Both the position numbers and the translations under genes were made by a program. The notes beneath the pieces were generated by a model. It worked only from the letters and a program-made list of their open reading frames with translations, ran no database searches and had not been told where the DNA came from. From assembly GCA_035342095.1 (NCBI GenBank), contig DAOQWL010000024.1, forward strand, positions 3,401 to 67,400: a stretch of 64,000 nucleotides of DNA, written 5' to 3'. The stretch is from PLanc-01 sp035342095 (GTDB taxonomy: Bacteria > Planctomycetota > Phycisphaerae > Sedimentisphaerales > Anaerobacaceae). Each line of letters begins with the position of its first letter. Position 1 is the first letter of the stretch. Positions 26,978-35,582 of this stretch are shown here, one piece after another.

Positions 26978-27246
26978 GGCTTCTTTCCTTTCCGACCTTG
27001 CCGGTCAACGGTTCTCACGCTCGACCTCCTCATCCCAGAGAGAGGACGGTCTTGCCCAAGACTTCGCGCACCCCCGGTCGGTCCTTTCCGGCCGGCGGGC
27101 ATCGAGATCAAATGCTCTTGATACGACCCTGGTTTTGCTCTCACGCCTGACGACGGGCGAGCATCCGCCCGGACAAGGGGATTCGGCCGATTCTCGACCG
27201 AGACCTTCGGATGCATCTAATCCCACAGGCTCCATGCCTGCACCCT

Positions 27247-27275
27247 ACAGTATCGTGCGGAGTTTACCGAGTCAA
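27247..27275 (-). promoter_or_regulatory. Promoter of the liv operon with a long leader
   Basis: Minus-strand TTGACT (27275-27270) and TACTGT (27252-27247) with a 17-bp spacer. The leader to livK is about 265 bases. No riboswitch is recognised in it. The leader is GC-rich with several short inverted stretches, and an open frame at 27005-27235 inside it is not convincing. Confidence 0.6.
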
Positions 27276-27301
27276 CCCCCTTCTTGGCGCGGTGATTTTC
27301 C

Positions 27302-27330
27302 TTGCAGACCTGGGGCGAATGTGGTAGACA
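27302..27330 (+). promoter_or_regulatory. Weak candidate promoter for the large secreted protein
   Basis: TTGCAG (27302-27307) and TAGACA (27325-27330), 17-bp spacer. The leader to 27653 would be about 315 bases. Besides this I see no gene in 27276-27652. Confidence 0.35.
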
Positions 27331-27652
27331 GTAGGAATGTGGAGTGTTCTCTGACACGACAGAGAGTAGACCGCTGCGCCGGCAGGGCGATCCGGAGGTG
27401 GGGATTTTACTTCATCACCTGAGCATGTTCCCCCGAGGGTCGGCGGGCCGGATACCGCGGTGAGCGGCGCGTGCGGTCACGATTTCTGCGTATTGCGACA
27501 TGATGTACTGGACCTCGGAAGGAAGGAGGTGGAGTGAGCAGTTCAGAACACAAGAGCCCGAAATCTGCGTTTTCGATCTAGGGAGTGGTCTGTCTTTGGC
27601 GCGTAGCCAGGGCATGGGGGGCCGTGTAGGTTTTTTTGAACGGAGGACTGCC

Positions 27653-30280
27653 ATGTGTAGAAAGTTGGTTTGTCTGGTTCCTTTTGTTCTTCTGCTGGGA
27701 CTTGCGAGCATGGTTTCCGCGGAGATTCCCAGGGATCCGAATCTGGTCATCTACTACTCCTATGAAGACATCGGCGTGATGGTCCCCGACGAATCGGGCA
27801 GGGGACACCACGGCACCGTGTGTGGGGACGTCTCGTCGGTCCCCAGCGGGATCAAATGGTATCTGGCCGGCAAGTTCCTGGGCGAGTGGGGGCCGACCGG
27901 CTACAGTTATCTCGATCTGGACAGCCCGAATTATGCTGCGGAGGACATTCCCAGGTCTGCCATCACGCTCTCCGCCTGGGTGCAGTGCACCAAGACCGGT
28001 AAGGATCACGCCATTCTCAGTTGCAGGGGGTCCGACAACACCTGGGTCGTTCACCCTCAGATCAACGACAACGGCACCTTCCGATGGCTGCTCCGTGCTC
28101 CCGGCTCCGTCACCATCTTCAATCTGAACGGCGTTGGGACGCACGGCTGGGATGAATGGCTCCACTATGCCGGCACCTACGATAGCAAGACCGGCAAGGG
28201 CATTCTCTACATCAATGGCGATGTGTGCTCCCAGATCGACGTCACCAAGGGGCAGGTCATCGCCGACTGGGGGACGGGGGCTCGCGTCGGGTACAACATC
28301 GACAACGCCAGACCGTTCACCGGCATGATGGACGACATGTATCTGTTCACGCGGGCGCTGTCCCAGGATGAGGTGAAGGTCCTGCTCGCCTCGGAGGGTC
28401 TGCTGACGGAAAAGGCCTCCCATCCCAACCCGAGAAACGGTGCGGAACTGGCCGTGACCGAAACCACCCTCCAGTGGTTGCCGGGCGCCTACGCAGTCTC
28501 CAACGACGTGTACTTCGCCGACAACTTCGAGGATGTCAACAGCGGCGCCGCCGGCGCGTTCAAGGGCAACCAGACCGACGCGGAATTCTCGCTCAGCGAT
28601 CTTGTCTGGGGCAAGACCTACTACTGGCGAATCGACAGCGTGAACGCCGACGAACCCAACAGTCCGTGGAAGGGCGACATCTGGAGCTTTCTGCTTGTCC
28701 CCTCGACCGCCTGGCAGCCCACCCCTGCCGACGGCGCGATATGGATCGACGTCAACCATGATCTCAGTTGGCGTGCCGGACGCGGCGCGATCATGCACCA
28801 TGTCTACTTCGGCGACAGTTTCGACGACGTGAACAGCGCCACAGGGGCCGATCCGCAACTGGAGACGACTTTCGACGCCGGCACCCTCGAGTGCGAGAAG
28901 ACTTACTTCTGGAGAGTCGACGAGTTCGACAGCGCCCAAGTCCTGCACAAGGGCGCCGTCTGGAGCTTCACGACCCGGCGGGCAGACAGCGGCCTGCGCG
29001 GAGAGTACTACAAGGATAAGGAGCTGGGCACGCTGGTCCTGTCTCGCGTAGATCCGCAGATCAACTTCAACTGGGACGCCAACTCGCCCGATCCGCTGGT
29101 TCCGGCCGACAACTTCTCCGTCCGATGGTCCGGCGAGTTCGAGGTTCCGTTCACCTCGTCCTGGACCTTCACCGCCAACTGCGACGACTGCGTCCGTCTG
29201 TGGGTGAACGACGTGTTGCTGTTCGACAAGTGGGGACAGCAGTCCGGCGTCGAGTGGGTCGGGACCCTGAACCTCGTCCAGGGACAGAGGTACAACTTGG
29301 TTCTGGAGTACTACGAAAACACCGGCAACGCGCGTGCGATCCTGTACTGGAGCACTTCCCCCTCGCGGATTCCGTATCAGCCCAAGCAGCCCATCCCGCA
29401 GGGGGCGTTCTCCCTGCCGGTGAAGGCCAGGAGTCCGAAGCCGGCCAACGGCGCCACAGGGGTGTCGCTGACCTCGACTCTCACTTGGTCCGCCGGCGAG
29501 GCGGCTGTCTCGCACGACGTCTACTTCGGCGCCGACGCGGACGCTGTGAAAGGCGCCAACACCAGTTCGCCGGAGTACCAGGGCAACGTTGCTCTCGGAG
29601 CCGAGAGCTTCGACCCCGGCGGGATCGAGTGGGGCGCCACCTACTACTGGCGCGTCGATGAGATCGAAGCCGACGGCACGATCCGCACGGGCGCCGTCTG
29701 GAGCTTCACAGGGGCCGACTTCCTCATCGTGGACGACTTCGAAGCATACGACGACGACGAAACCGGTGGTACGGCCATCTTCCAGACCTGGGTGGACGGT
29801 CTGACGAATAACACCACGTCGTATGTCGGCTATGCGAGCTCCATCAACGGCACGTTCGGGGAGACCGTTATCGTTCACGGCGGCGCCCAGTCAATGCCGC
29901 TGAACTACGACAACGCCCGTACGCCGTACTACGCCCAGGCCGACCGGGTTTGGAGCAAACCGCAGGACTGGACGATTCACGGCATCGACACGCTGTCCCT
30001 CTACCTCCGCGGCGCCGCGACGAATGGGGCTGCGCCTCTGTATGTCGCGATTGAGGACAGCAACGGCAAGCTCGGCACCGTCGTGTACTCCGGTCCCGCA
30101 TTCATCCAGACGGAGACCTGGATTCAGTGGAAGATCCCGCTTAGCCAGTTCACCTCCGCCGGCGTGGATGCCGTTCGCATCAAGAAGATGCACATTGGCC
30201 TGGGCAGCGCGAGCAGCCCGGCTCAGGGCGGCGCCGGCACGCTCTATGTCGACGACATCTGGGTGATCAAGGGTCAATGA
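27653..30280 (+). CDS. Large secreted protein: LamG, FN3-like, PA14 and C-terminal binding domain
   Basis: 875 aa. Signal peptide at 1-23. LamG/concanavalin-like domain about 25-235 (GRGHHGTV and MDDMYLFTRALSQDEV). Two FN3-like modules about 240-430, each ending YYWRIDSV or YFWRVDEF plus WSF. A PA14 domain about 430-575 (GLRGEYYKDKELG, CDDCVRLWVNDVL). A third FN3-like module about 580-680. A C-terminal beta domain about 685-875 starts VDDFEAYDDD and ends YVDDIWVIKG. It is probably a cell-surface or released carbohydrate-binding protein; no catalytic residues are seen. The start is fixed by GGAGG at 27642. The protein at 40055-42538 shares the last five modules. Confidence 0.85.
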   Translation: MCRKLVCLVPFVLLLGLASMVSAEIPRDPNLVIYYSYEDIGVMVPDESGRGHHGTVCGDVSSVPSGIKWYLAGKFLGEWGPTGYSYLDLDSPNYAAEDIPRSAITLSAWVQCTKTGKDHAILSCRGSDNTWVVHPQINDNGTFRWLLRAPGSVTIFNLNGVGTHGWDEWLHYAGTYDSKTGKGILYINGDVCSQIDVTKGQVIADWGTGARVGYNIDNARPFTGMMDDMYLFTRALSQDEVKVLLASEGLLTEKASHPNPRNGAELAVTETTLQWLPGAYAVSNDVYFADNFEDVNSGAAGAFKGNQTDAEFSLSDLVWGKTYYWRIDSVNADEPNSPWKGDIWSFLLVPSTAWQPTPADGAIWIDVNHDLSWRAGRGAIMHHVYFGDSFDDVNSATGADPQLETTFDAGTLECEKTYFWRVDEFDSAQVLHKGAVWSFTTRRADSGLRGEYYKDKELGTLVLSRVDPQINFNWDANSPDPLVPADNFSVRWSGEFEVPFTSSWTFTANCDDCVRLWVNDVLLFDKWGQQSGVEWVGTLNLVQGQRYNLVLEYYENTGNARAILYWSTSPSRIPYQPKQPIPQGAFSLPVKARSPKPANGATGVSLTSTLTWSAGEAAVSHDVYFGADADAVKGANTSSPEYQGNVALGAESFDPGGIEWGATYYWRVDEIEADGTIRTGAVWSFTGADFLIVDDFEAYDDDETGGTAIFQTWVDGLTNNTTSYVGYASSINGTFGETVIVHGGAQSMPLNYDNARTPYYAQADRVWSKPQDWTIHGIDTLSLYLRGAATNGAAPLYVAIEDSNGKLGTVVYSGPAFIQTETWIQWKIPLSQFTSAGVDAVRIKKMHIGLGSASSPAQGGAGTLYVDDIWVIKGQ

Positions 30281-30333
30281 CGGATTCGCATCGAGCCCGG
30301 TCCTCGCCGAGCTCCATACGAAGCAAAGGAAAA

Positions 30334-30360
30334 GGGCTGTGGACACGACGTTCACAGCCC
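30334..30360 (+). terminator. Rho-independent terminator
   Basis: GGGCTGTG (30334-30341) and CACAGCCC (30353-30360) form an 8-bp stem with an A-run before and TTTCATTT after, 54 bases past the stop of the large secreted protein. The rest of the 30281-30664 gap holds nothing recognisable. Confidence 0.75.
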
Positions 30361-30664
30361 TTTCATTTCTTGGGCGTACTTCGGGAACTCTTGGAGACTT
30401 CGTCCCCATACCCCTGAGATTGTACGCTTTGCGCCAATAGCATCGCAGGGGAGCGGCACGACATCACCGTTCGGTGGTCTCGGGCTTGGGGGATCGGCGC
30501 CGGCGTGCCCGGATCAGGAAGTACGCGAAAACCGGATGAGCCTCATTTGTCATCCTGCGCTTCGCCGTCGGTATGTCGGTATCCCTCCGCGACCTTGACA
30601 GATGCAACAATGATTGCGCAGTCCGCAAGGACCTCTCAAGGCCGACTGTCGCCTGGTTTGCCGC

Positions 30665-30868
30665 CTACCGTCTGGAGATTCCCGTGGCGCTCATTTCTGC
30701 CGTGTCCGCACGCCGGCAGTGGGGACACCGGTAGTGACCTTTGGCGACGAGGACCTCGTGCTCTCGCCAGCCTACCACCTCATACCCGTATGGACGCACG
30801 TGATCCAAGGGGAACAATTGATGGGGGTGTCCGCCGAGCGTCTTGTCGTGCATTTGCCGCTCATCCAT
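30665..30868 (-). CDS. Small protein with a CxxC motif
   Basis: 67 aa. Support comes from signals more than from homology: a GGAGG site 8 bases upstream of the ATG and a near-perfect promoter at 30916-30944. The protein has HPHQLFPLDHVRPYGY, GWREHEV and GHYRCPHCRR near the C-terminus. One CxxC plus several His could bind a metal. I do not recognise the family. It could act as a small regulator or adaptor. Confidence 0.6.
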   Translation of the reverse strand: MDERQMHDKTLGGHPHQLFPLDHVRPYGYEVVGWREHEVLVAKGHYRCPHCRRADTAEMSATGISRR

Positions 30869-30915
30869 GATCGGTCCTCCATATGCACACGTGCAATGGT
30901 GATTAGAACGGCGGC

Positions 30916-30944
30916 ATTGTAGACCGCGTATTCCGGCGTGTCAA
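30916..30944 (-). promoter_or_regulatory. Near-consensus promoter for the small CxxC gene
   Basis: Minus-strand TTGACA (30944-30939) and TACAAT (30921-30916), 17-bp spacer, leader about 40 bases. Confidence 0.75.
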
Positions 30945-31004
30945 CCTTTTTTTTGTCCGGATGCGGGAAAATCGGTCCGGGACGTCGGTTGCCCCCCTGA
31001 ACTG

Positions 31005-32525
31005 TCATTCCGTGGCGACAAACTCGATGATCGAGATCACGGCGTTGGAGCCTTCCCGGGCGTTGTGCGCCTCGATGAGGAGCCTGCCTGCGGCGTTGTC
31101 CTGGGGCGCAATGGGGCATTCGAGCCAGCGGCCCTCCTGGAAGTCCTGGATCAGGCCGAGCGGCTTGCCGGCCACACGGATGGTTTGCCGACGGCCGCCC
31201 TCGAAGTTGTCTGGATCGACCACGTAGACGCGAAGGGTGCCCGTCGCGCCTTGCGGCGTGGTCAGCTCGATTCGCAGTTCCTTGTTGTCCGCGCGGCAAT
31301 GGTAGACTGGCAGGCTCCAGCCGTCCCAGGCGTAGCCCGATTTGGATTCCGCTGCGAAGCCGGGCTCGGCGTGGATCACTTCCCGTTCGGGCCGGCCGCA
31401 CAGCATGAGGAATCGCACGTGGCGTTTCTGCAGGTCTTCCATCGTGGGCAGTTGCTCCTTGTCCGGCCAGAAGGCGACCTCCGGGGCGGGAACCCGTTCG
31501 ACCGCCGGGGGCATCGCCGGCAGGGGCGCGTGCGGCTCCTGCTGGTACCAGTACACGACGCTGGAGAGCTGGAGCTGGCTGCCGGGCTTGCTGAACTCCC
31601 GCCGGAACATGGGGTCCTCGTTCACTCCGAAGCCGATGGCGACGCGCAGCGACTTGTCGAAGGAGATCGCGTCGCCCGTGAAGAAGCGATAGCCCATCGC
31701 GCCCTTGAAGAAGGGGAACCAGCCGGTCAGCGGGAACAGGCTCTCGGTGGGCGGGAAGCCCCAACTGAAGCCGAAGGAGTCCTCGAGCCCCTGGAACTCG
31801 ATGGAGGGGCTCGCTTCGCCGTCGATGAAGAACTTCTCGTTGCCGTCGACGGGGTATCCGCCCCGGCCGGGCCTGCGGATCGTTACGTTCCAGCCGACGA
31901 ACTTGCCGGCGCCCTTGGCGTCGAGGGCGAGGTAGTCGCGAGCCCCCAGGAGCAGGCACTCCTGCCGCCAGTGGGCATGGAAATACCCCGAATCGTCCCC
32001 AATGGCGTCGGCGGTTCGGTACATGACGTAGCTGTAGCAGGGCATTATGCTCCACAGCTTGTCTCCCGGCTCGACCGGGCCGTCATAGACCAGCTCGATC
32101 CTCGCGGAGGTCCGGAACGGCATGGGGAAGTAGGCGTTGAAGCCGCGGCGCTTGTTGACGAGGGCGGTGTTGACCTCCTCTCGCAGACCTGCGGGGTCGC
32201 AGAAGAAATCCACGAGCGGGCAATCGACGCTGGGTGCGGTCTCGCCGTCCCAGTAGGCCTTCAGGAGCACGTCGCGATCCAGCTTGAGCGCCTGCGGCAT
32301 GGCGAAGTGGATCATCGTGATGGTGGCCGGCCCCTGGATCTCGGCGACGGTTACTTGCTTCGATGTGTTGAACCTCGCGCCCAGAGGGTTCTCGATCCAC
32401 AGGGCATTCTGCGCCGCCGTCCGCCCAGGCGTCAGTTCCGGCAGGCACGAAAGCCCGTCATCAGAACTGGCCACTCGCCCCAATAGCAGGACCAGGGCCA
32501 CGAAGTGCGACACTTCCAGAATCAT
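31005..32525 (-). CDS. Secreted DUF2961 / GH172-type protein
   Basis: 506 aa. Short hydrophobic N-terminal signal (VALVLLLGRVASS). The body matches DUF2961: ARFNTSKQVTVAEIQGPATIT, LKAYWDGETAPSVDCPLVDFF, then YFPMPFRTSARIEL. A jelly-roll C-terminal domain is present (LRVYVVDPDNFEGGRR). DUF2961 proteins define glycoside hydrolase family 172, with reported activity on fructofuranosyl and arabinofuranosyl linkages. The exact substrate here is unknown. It lies 87 bases below the HNH nuclease gene on the same strand but is functionally unrelated to it. Confidence 0.85.
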   Translation of the reverse strand: MILEVSHFVALVLLLGRVASSDDGLSCLPELTPGRTAAQNALWIENPLGARFNTSKQVTVAEIQGPATITMIHFAMPQALKLDRDVLLKAYWDGETAPSVDCPLVDFFCDPAGLREEVNTALVNKRRGFNAYFPMPFRTSARIELVYDGPVEPGDKLWSIMPCYSYVMYRTADAIGDDSGYFHAHWRQECLLLGARDYLALDAKGAGKFVGWNVTIRRPGRGGYPVDGNEKFFIDGEASPSIEFQGLEDSFGFSWGFPPTESLFPLTGWFPFFKGAMGYRFFTGDAISFDKSLRVAIGFGVNEDPMFRREFSKPGSQLQLSSVVYWYQQEPHAPLPAMPPAVERVPAPEVAFWPDKEQLPTMEDLQKRHVRFLMLCGRPEREVIHAEPGFAAESKSGYAWDGWSLPVYHCRADNKELRIELTTPQGATGTLRVYVVDPDNFEGGRRQTIRVAGKPLGLIQDFQEGRWLECPIAPQDNAAGRLLIEAHNAREGSNAVISIIEFVATE

Positions 32526-32612
32526 GGGTGAGGTCCCCCGTCAGTTTCTCCAGCCAAAATGAGCTTTCGCAAGCCTCGTCACCATGGAACACGGAGAATG
32601 CAAAACAGACAG

Positions 32613-33341
32613 TCATCTTTCTTCTCTGTCGAACGCTCGGCGCAGCACGCGTTTCACGAACGTCGGCATGGCTTCATTTGCCGCCCTTGCTGCATCGGCT
32701 GCTGCCTTGAAGTCGTCCACCTCTACTCCTTCCCAGACCACGTCCAGTCTCCGCATGTGCCTTCCTGCCATGTGTTCGTAATTCTCGGGGCTTGCCCAAT
32801 AGCAGGTCGAACAAATGGCGGGATCCTTCTTCTCGATCCAATTCGTGCAGTGTTCGCAGGACCAGGACTTCGCGCGGTTGCAGGAGCCGCAAAGAGGCAT
32901 GTACTCTCCGGGTTTGGGATGCTCCGGCTCGCCATCGACCTCATAAGGGACCCGGTGGTCCAACTGGAGGTAACGAGACTGATAGCTCGTGAGACAGATG
33001 GCGCATCTGGATTTGTGCCCATCACAGACCTGTTCATGGAACTCCTTTGAAAGGGTCCTTCTACCCTCGAGTCTGTCGTGACGGATCTCTCCAACGTTGC
33101 CAAAGCGGTATCCGGCTATCTTCCGTCCCGTGCTGTTCTTCGTCCAGAACATCTCGAGTGGCAAGCCTTGCTCGCGGACGTCCCGGATGGCACGAGGCGG
33201 ATGCTTGTAGCCGTAGTTCTCCAGGTCTTCTGTGGTGATGCTGCCATGTTCCAGGATGTGATCCACGACAATGCGGGATCGCTTTCCCGTAATTGTCCTG
33301 GCCTTCTTCAGAATCGCGTTCGAGAACTTTGGCTTGCTCAT
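32613..33341 (-). CDS. HNH restriction endonuclease with winged-helix N-terminus
   Basis: 242 aa from ATG 33341. N-terminal winged-helix-like region about 15-75 (IVVDHILEHGSITTEDL). The HNH core follows: CAIC, then LQLDHRVPYEVDGEP, YMPLCGSCNRAKSW. Two further CxxC pairs, CEHC and CSTC, probably bind structural zinc. It overlaps the methyltransferase by 4 bases (ATGA), the classic arrangement of a type II restriction-modification pair. I infer it cuts the site protected by that methyltransferase; the site is unknown. GC content is visibly lower than in flanking genes, consistent with transfer. Confidence 0.8.
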   Translation of the reverse strand: MSKPKFSNAILKKARTITGKRSRIVVDHILEHGSITTEDLENYGYKHPPRAIRDVREQGLPLEMFWTKNSTGRKIAGYRFGNVGEIRHDRLEGRRTLSKEFHEQVCDGHKSRCAICLTSYQSRYLQLDHRVPYEVDGEPEHPKPGEYMPLCGSCNRAKSWSCEHCTNWIEKKDPAICSTCYWASPENYEHMAGRHMRRLDVVWEGVEVDDFKAAADAARAANEAMPTFVKRVLRRAFDREER

Positions 33342-34255
33342 GTATCTGCAAAGAGAGGAAGCATTGGTTCCTCCTTCAGGCTGTGGGGCACTCCACCGAG
33401 CCGGGATACGAGGACCGGCGAGAGATAAAGAGACTCTACGGTGGTATCCTTTCTTCCCAACAATGTTGCCTGAGTAGAGCGGCCCGCGTGCAACTCCACA
33501 TGAGCGAGACTCAAGTGTGGTGGCAGCCTCTTCCCATGTACCTTTCCTCCGGTTCGTCCATCGTAACTGACGATGAATGCTACTCGTCGATCGTTGAGAT
33601 CCTTCAGCGACTGTACAAAGGAGTCGAAGTCGACACTTCCACAGTACCTGTGGTCTCGAGTGTCGCATACCCCCTGGTATGGCGGGTCCATGTACACCAC
33701 ATCTTCCGGCGTAGCAGCAGCCAGTGTTGCCCGATAATCCTCGCATGCCATACGCACTCGGCCACGCAACAATGCCGAAGCGTGTACGAGGTTACGGCGC
33801 ATGGTGGGAGGGCGCATTCCGAGTCTTCGATTGTCAGGGCTGTTGTTGAACTTCCCCTCTCCATTGTAACGAACCGCGGCTTTGACACACCTCGCCAGGA
33901 GGTAGAGGAAAAGATGTGGCTCATTCGATTCATTGAAACGATCCCGGATGCGGTCGTAGTATTCTCGTTCCTGGCTTGCCTGCTCCCGCCAAAGCGACTC
34001 GTACTGGTCCGCCAACTCCTCCGGTTTGTTGACGATCTTCTTCCAGAGCATCATCAGGGGTTCATGGATATCATTGAGGTAGAATCGTTGTGCCCGGCCA
34101 AGCTGGGCGGCGGCCAGGGTGACGGCCCCAGACCCCCCAAACGGTTCGACAAGCCTCTTCGTCTGCGCCGGGATACAAGCAACAATCTGCCCTGCAAGCT
34201 GCCGCTTGCTCCCTTGGTAGGGAAATGGGTGAGGCACACCTCGTACGGCACTCAT
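33338..34255 (-). CDS. Dam-family (D12 class) adenine-N6 DNA methyltransferase
   Basis: 305 aa. FPYQGSKRQL (11-20) and motif I VEPFGGSGAV (36-45) form the AdoMet pocket, and the catalytic motif IV DPPY is at 190-193. A target-recognition stretch lies between them, including RRLGMRPPTMRRN. This is the alpha-class Dam/MboI-like layout. It protects the host from the HNH nuclease encoded downstream. An AGGAGA site precedes the start, and a strong promoter lies at 34291-34319. Confidence 0.92.
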   Translation of the reverse strand: MSAVRGVPHPFPYQGSKRQLAGQIVACIPAQTKRLVEPFGGSGAVTLAAAQLGRAQRFYLNDIHEPLMMLWKKIVNKPEELADQYESLWREQASQEREYYDRIRDRFNESNEPHLFLYLLARCVKAAVRYNGEGKFNNSPDNRRLGMRPPTMRRNLVHASALLRGRVRMACEDYRATLAAATPEDVVYMDPPYQGVCDTRDHRYCGSVDFDSFVQSLKDLNDRRVAFIVSYDGRTGGKVHGKRLPPHLSLAHVELHAGRSTQATLLGRKDTTVESLYLSPVLVSRLGGVPHSLKEEPMLPLFADT

Positions 34256-34290
34256 AGTTGCACTATCTCCTGTTCGTGTCTGTACATAGC

Positions 34291-34319
34291 ATTGTCTCTA
34301 ACCGGCGCCAATGTGTCAA
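34291..34319 (-). promoter_or_regulatory. Promoter of the Dam/HNH restriction-modification operon
   Basis: Minus-strand TTGACA (34319-34314) and GACAAT (34296-34291), 17-bp spacer, about 30 bases of leader. Confidence 0.7.
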
Positions 34320-34419
34320 GGGGATTGGACATGTGGGTCGAGTCCCTGTCCTGCGGTGTCCTCTACCGTGCGGTGCCGGTTCCGCGTGTCTCCCCACGTG
34401 ATGATTTGAGTCGTGCAAC

Positions 34420-35544
34420 TTACGGCTGCGGGTCGGCGACCATTTCGGGGCCGTACTTGGCCTCGGCCTCCCGGCGGATCTGAGCCATGATGATGGGGAA
34501 GTGCTCCGCGGGGAAGATCCGCTTGCCCTTCTTGTCCGGGTAGACGATGCGCAGGACCCGGTTTTTCTCCCACTCTCGCGGCTGGATCTCGACGTGGGCG
34601 GAAAAGCCATAGCGGGACAGGGCGTCCAGCGTGGGCGACGGATAGGAAATCGGTCTGGCGCTCTCGCAGCCCGCCAGGTTCGGCAGCAGCGTCGGCGTGA
34701 TGTACCCGTCGTCCAAACCGATATCGAAGTTCCGTCTCCGCAGATCGACGAACATCGAGACCCGGCCCTTGTACCAGTCGCCGTAGACGGATTCGCTCGC
34801 CTGCTTCGAGACCTTGGCGGGCAGGACGCCGAGGGTCTTCATCTGGTCGTCGAGGACGATCTTCAGGGCTTGGTCGTACGAGTGCTCGCTGTCGCGGAGG
34901 GCTCGGGCCGCCAGAATGGTGCCCAGCAGGTTCGAGTAGGAGTCCTCCCAACTGAATGCGGAGGCATACTCCGTGGGCAGGCCGATGCACTGGAACCCGT
35001 ACCAAGTGATGATCTCGTGCCAGGTGACCATCGTGAAGGCCAGGTACGGACCCATCGCCAGCGCCACCTCCCTTGCGATCCGCCGGCGTTCCTCCTGCGG
35101 GAGGCTCCGCCAGTTCTCGGGATAGGACAGGACCACGTGGTTCTTCGACCGGTCCACGAGCAGCTTGTAGGAGAAGGTCTTGTCGCCTCGCAGGATGTGC
35201 CGGTAGCTCTCGCCCGCCAGGTAGGCGGTCCAGTCGGCCGCGATGCGAACGTGCATGATGTCCACGTGTCCCGCCCGGCACGTGCAGGCGATGCCGTTCT
35301 TCTCGGAGAGGCGCCAGTAGTATCCGTGGTTGCCGAGCTTCGGGCTGGCCCAGGGGGTCCCGAGGATCGAGGTGGGATAGGCGCCGTAGCGGATTCGCGG
35401 CGCGAAGTTCAGCCCATGGAGAACCAGTTCATCCGCGGGAACTGCCAGTCCTTTGTCGGGGATGATCCGGCACCCGGTCCCTGCCAGTGCCAACAGCAGG
35501 AGTCCGGCAAGCGGTAGTCGAAGGGAAGCTCGGCGTTTTCTCAT
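34420..35544 (-). CDS. DUF4056 lipoprotein, downstream copy
   Basis: 374 aa. Signal and lipobox, ALAGTGC, place it on the membrane surface. Conserved blocks shared with its tandem neighbour: CRAGHVDIMHVRIAADWT (near residue 80), TWHEIITWYGF (near 170), FSWEDSYSNLLG and GLDDGYITPTLLPN. Clustered His, Asp and Glu suggest a metal-dependent enzyme, but DUF4056 has no activity known to me. It lies 38 bases after the upstream copy and shares its promoter. Confidence 0.82.
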   Translation of the reverse strand: MRKRRASLRLPLAGLLLLALAGTGCRIIPDKGLAVPADELVLHGLNFAPRIRYGAYPTSILGTPWASPKLGNHGYYWRLSEKNGIACTCRAGHVDIMHVRIAADWTAYLAGESYRHILRGDKTFSYKLLVDRSKNHVVLSYPENWRSLPQEERRRIAREVALAMGPYLAFTMVTWHEIITWYGFQCIGLPTEYASAFSWEDSYSNLLGTILAARALRDSEHSYDQALKIVLDDQMKTLGVLPAKVSKQASESVYGDWYKGRVSMFVDLRRRNFDIGLDDGYITPTLLPNLAGCESARPISYPSPTLDALSRYGFSAHVEIQPREWEKNRVLRIVYPDKKGKRIFPAEHFPIIMAQIRREAEAKYGPEMVADPQP

Positions 35545-35582
35545 TCCTTGTGCCTTCGTTGCCCGTAGCCCACGGGGCGATG

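Noticed and set aside
27005..27235. A 76-codon frame in the liv leader as an attenuator peptide
   Set aside because: No run of Leu, Ile or Val codons and no terminator/antiterminator pair seen.
27578..29878. A 766-codon minus-strand frame inside the large secreted protein gene
   Set aside because: It is the mirror of a codon-biased real gene. No ribosome site, signal or recognisable motif.
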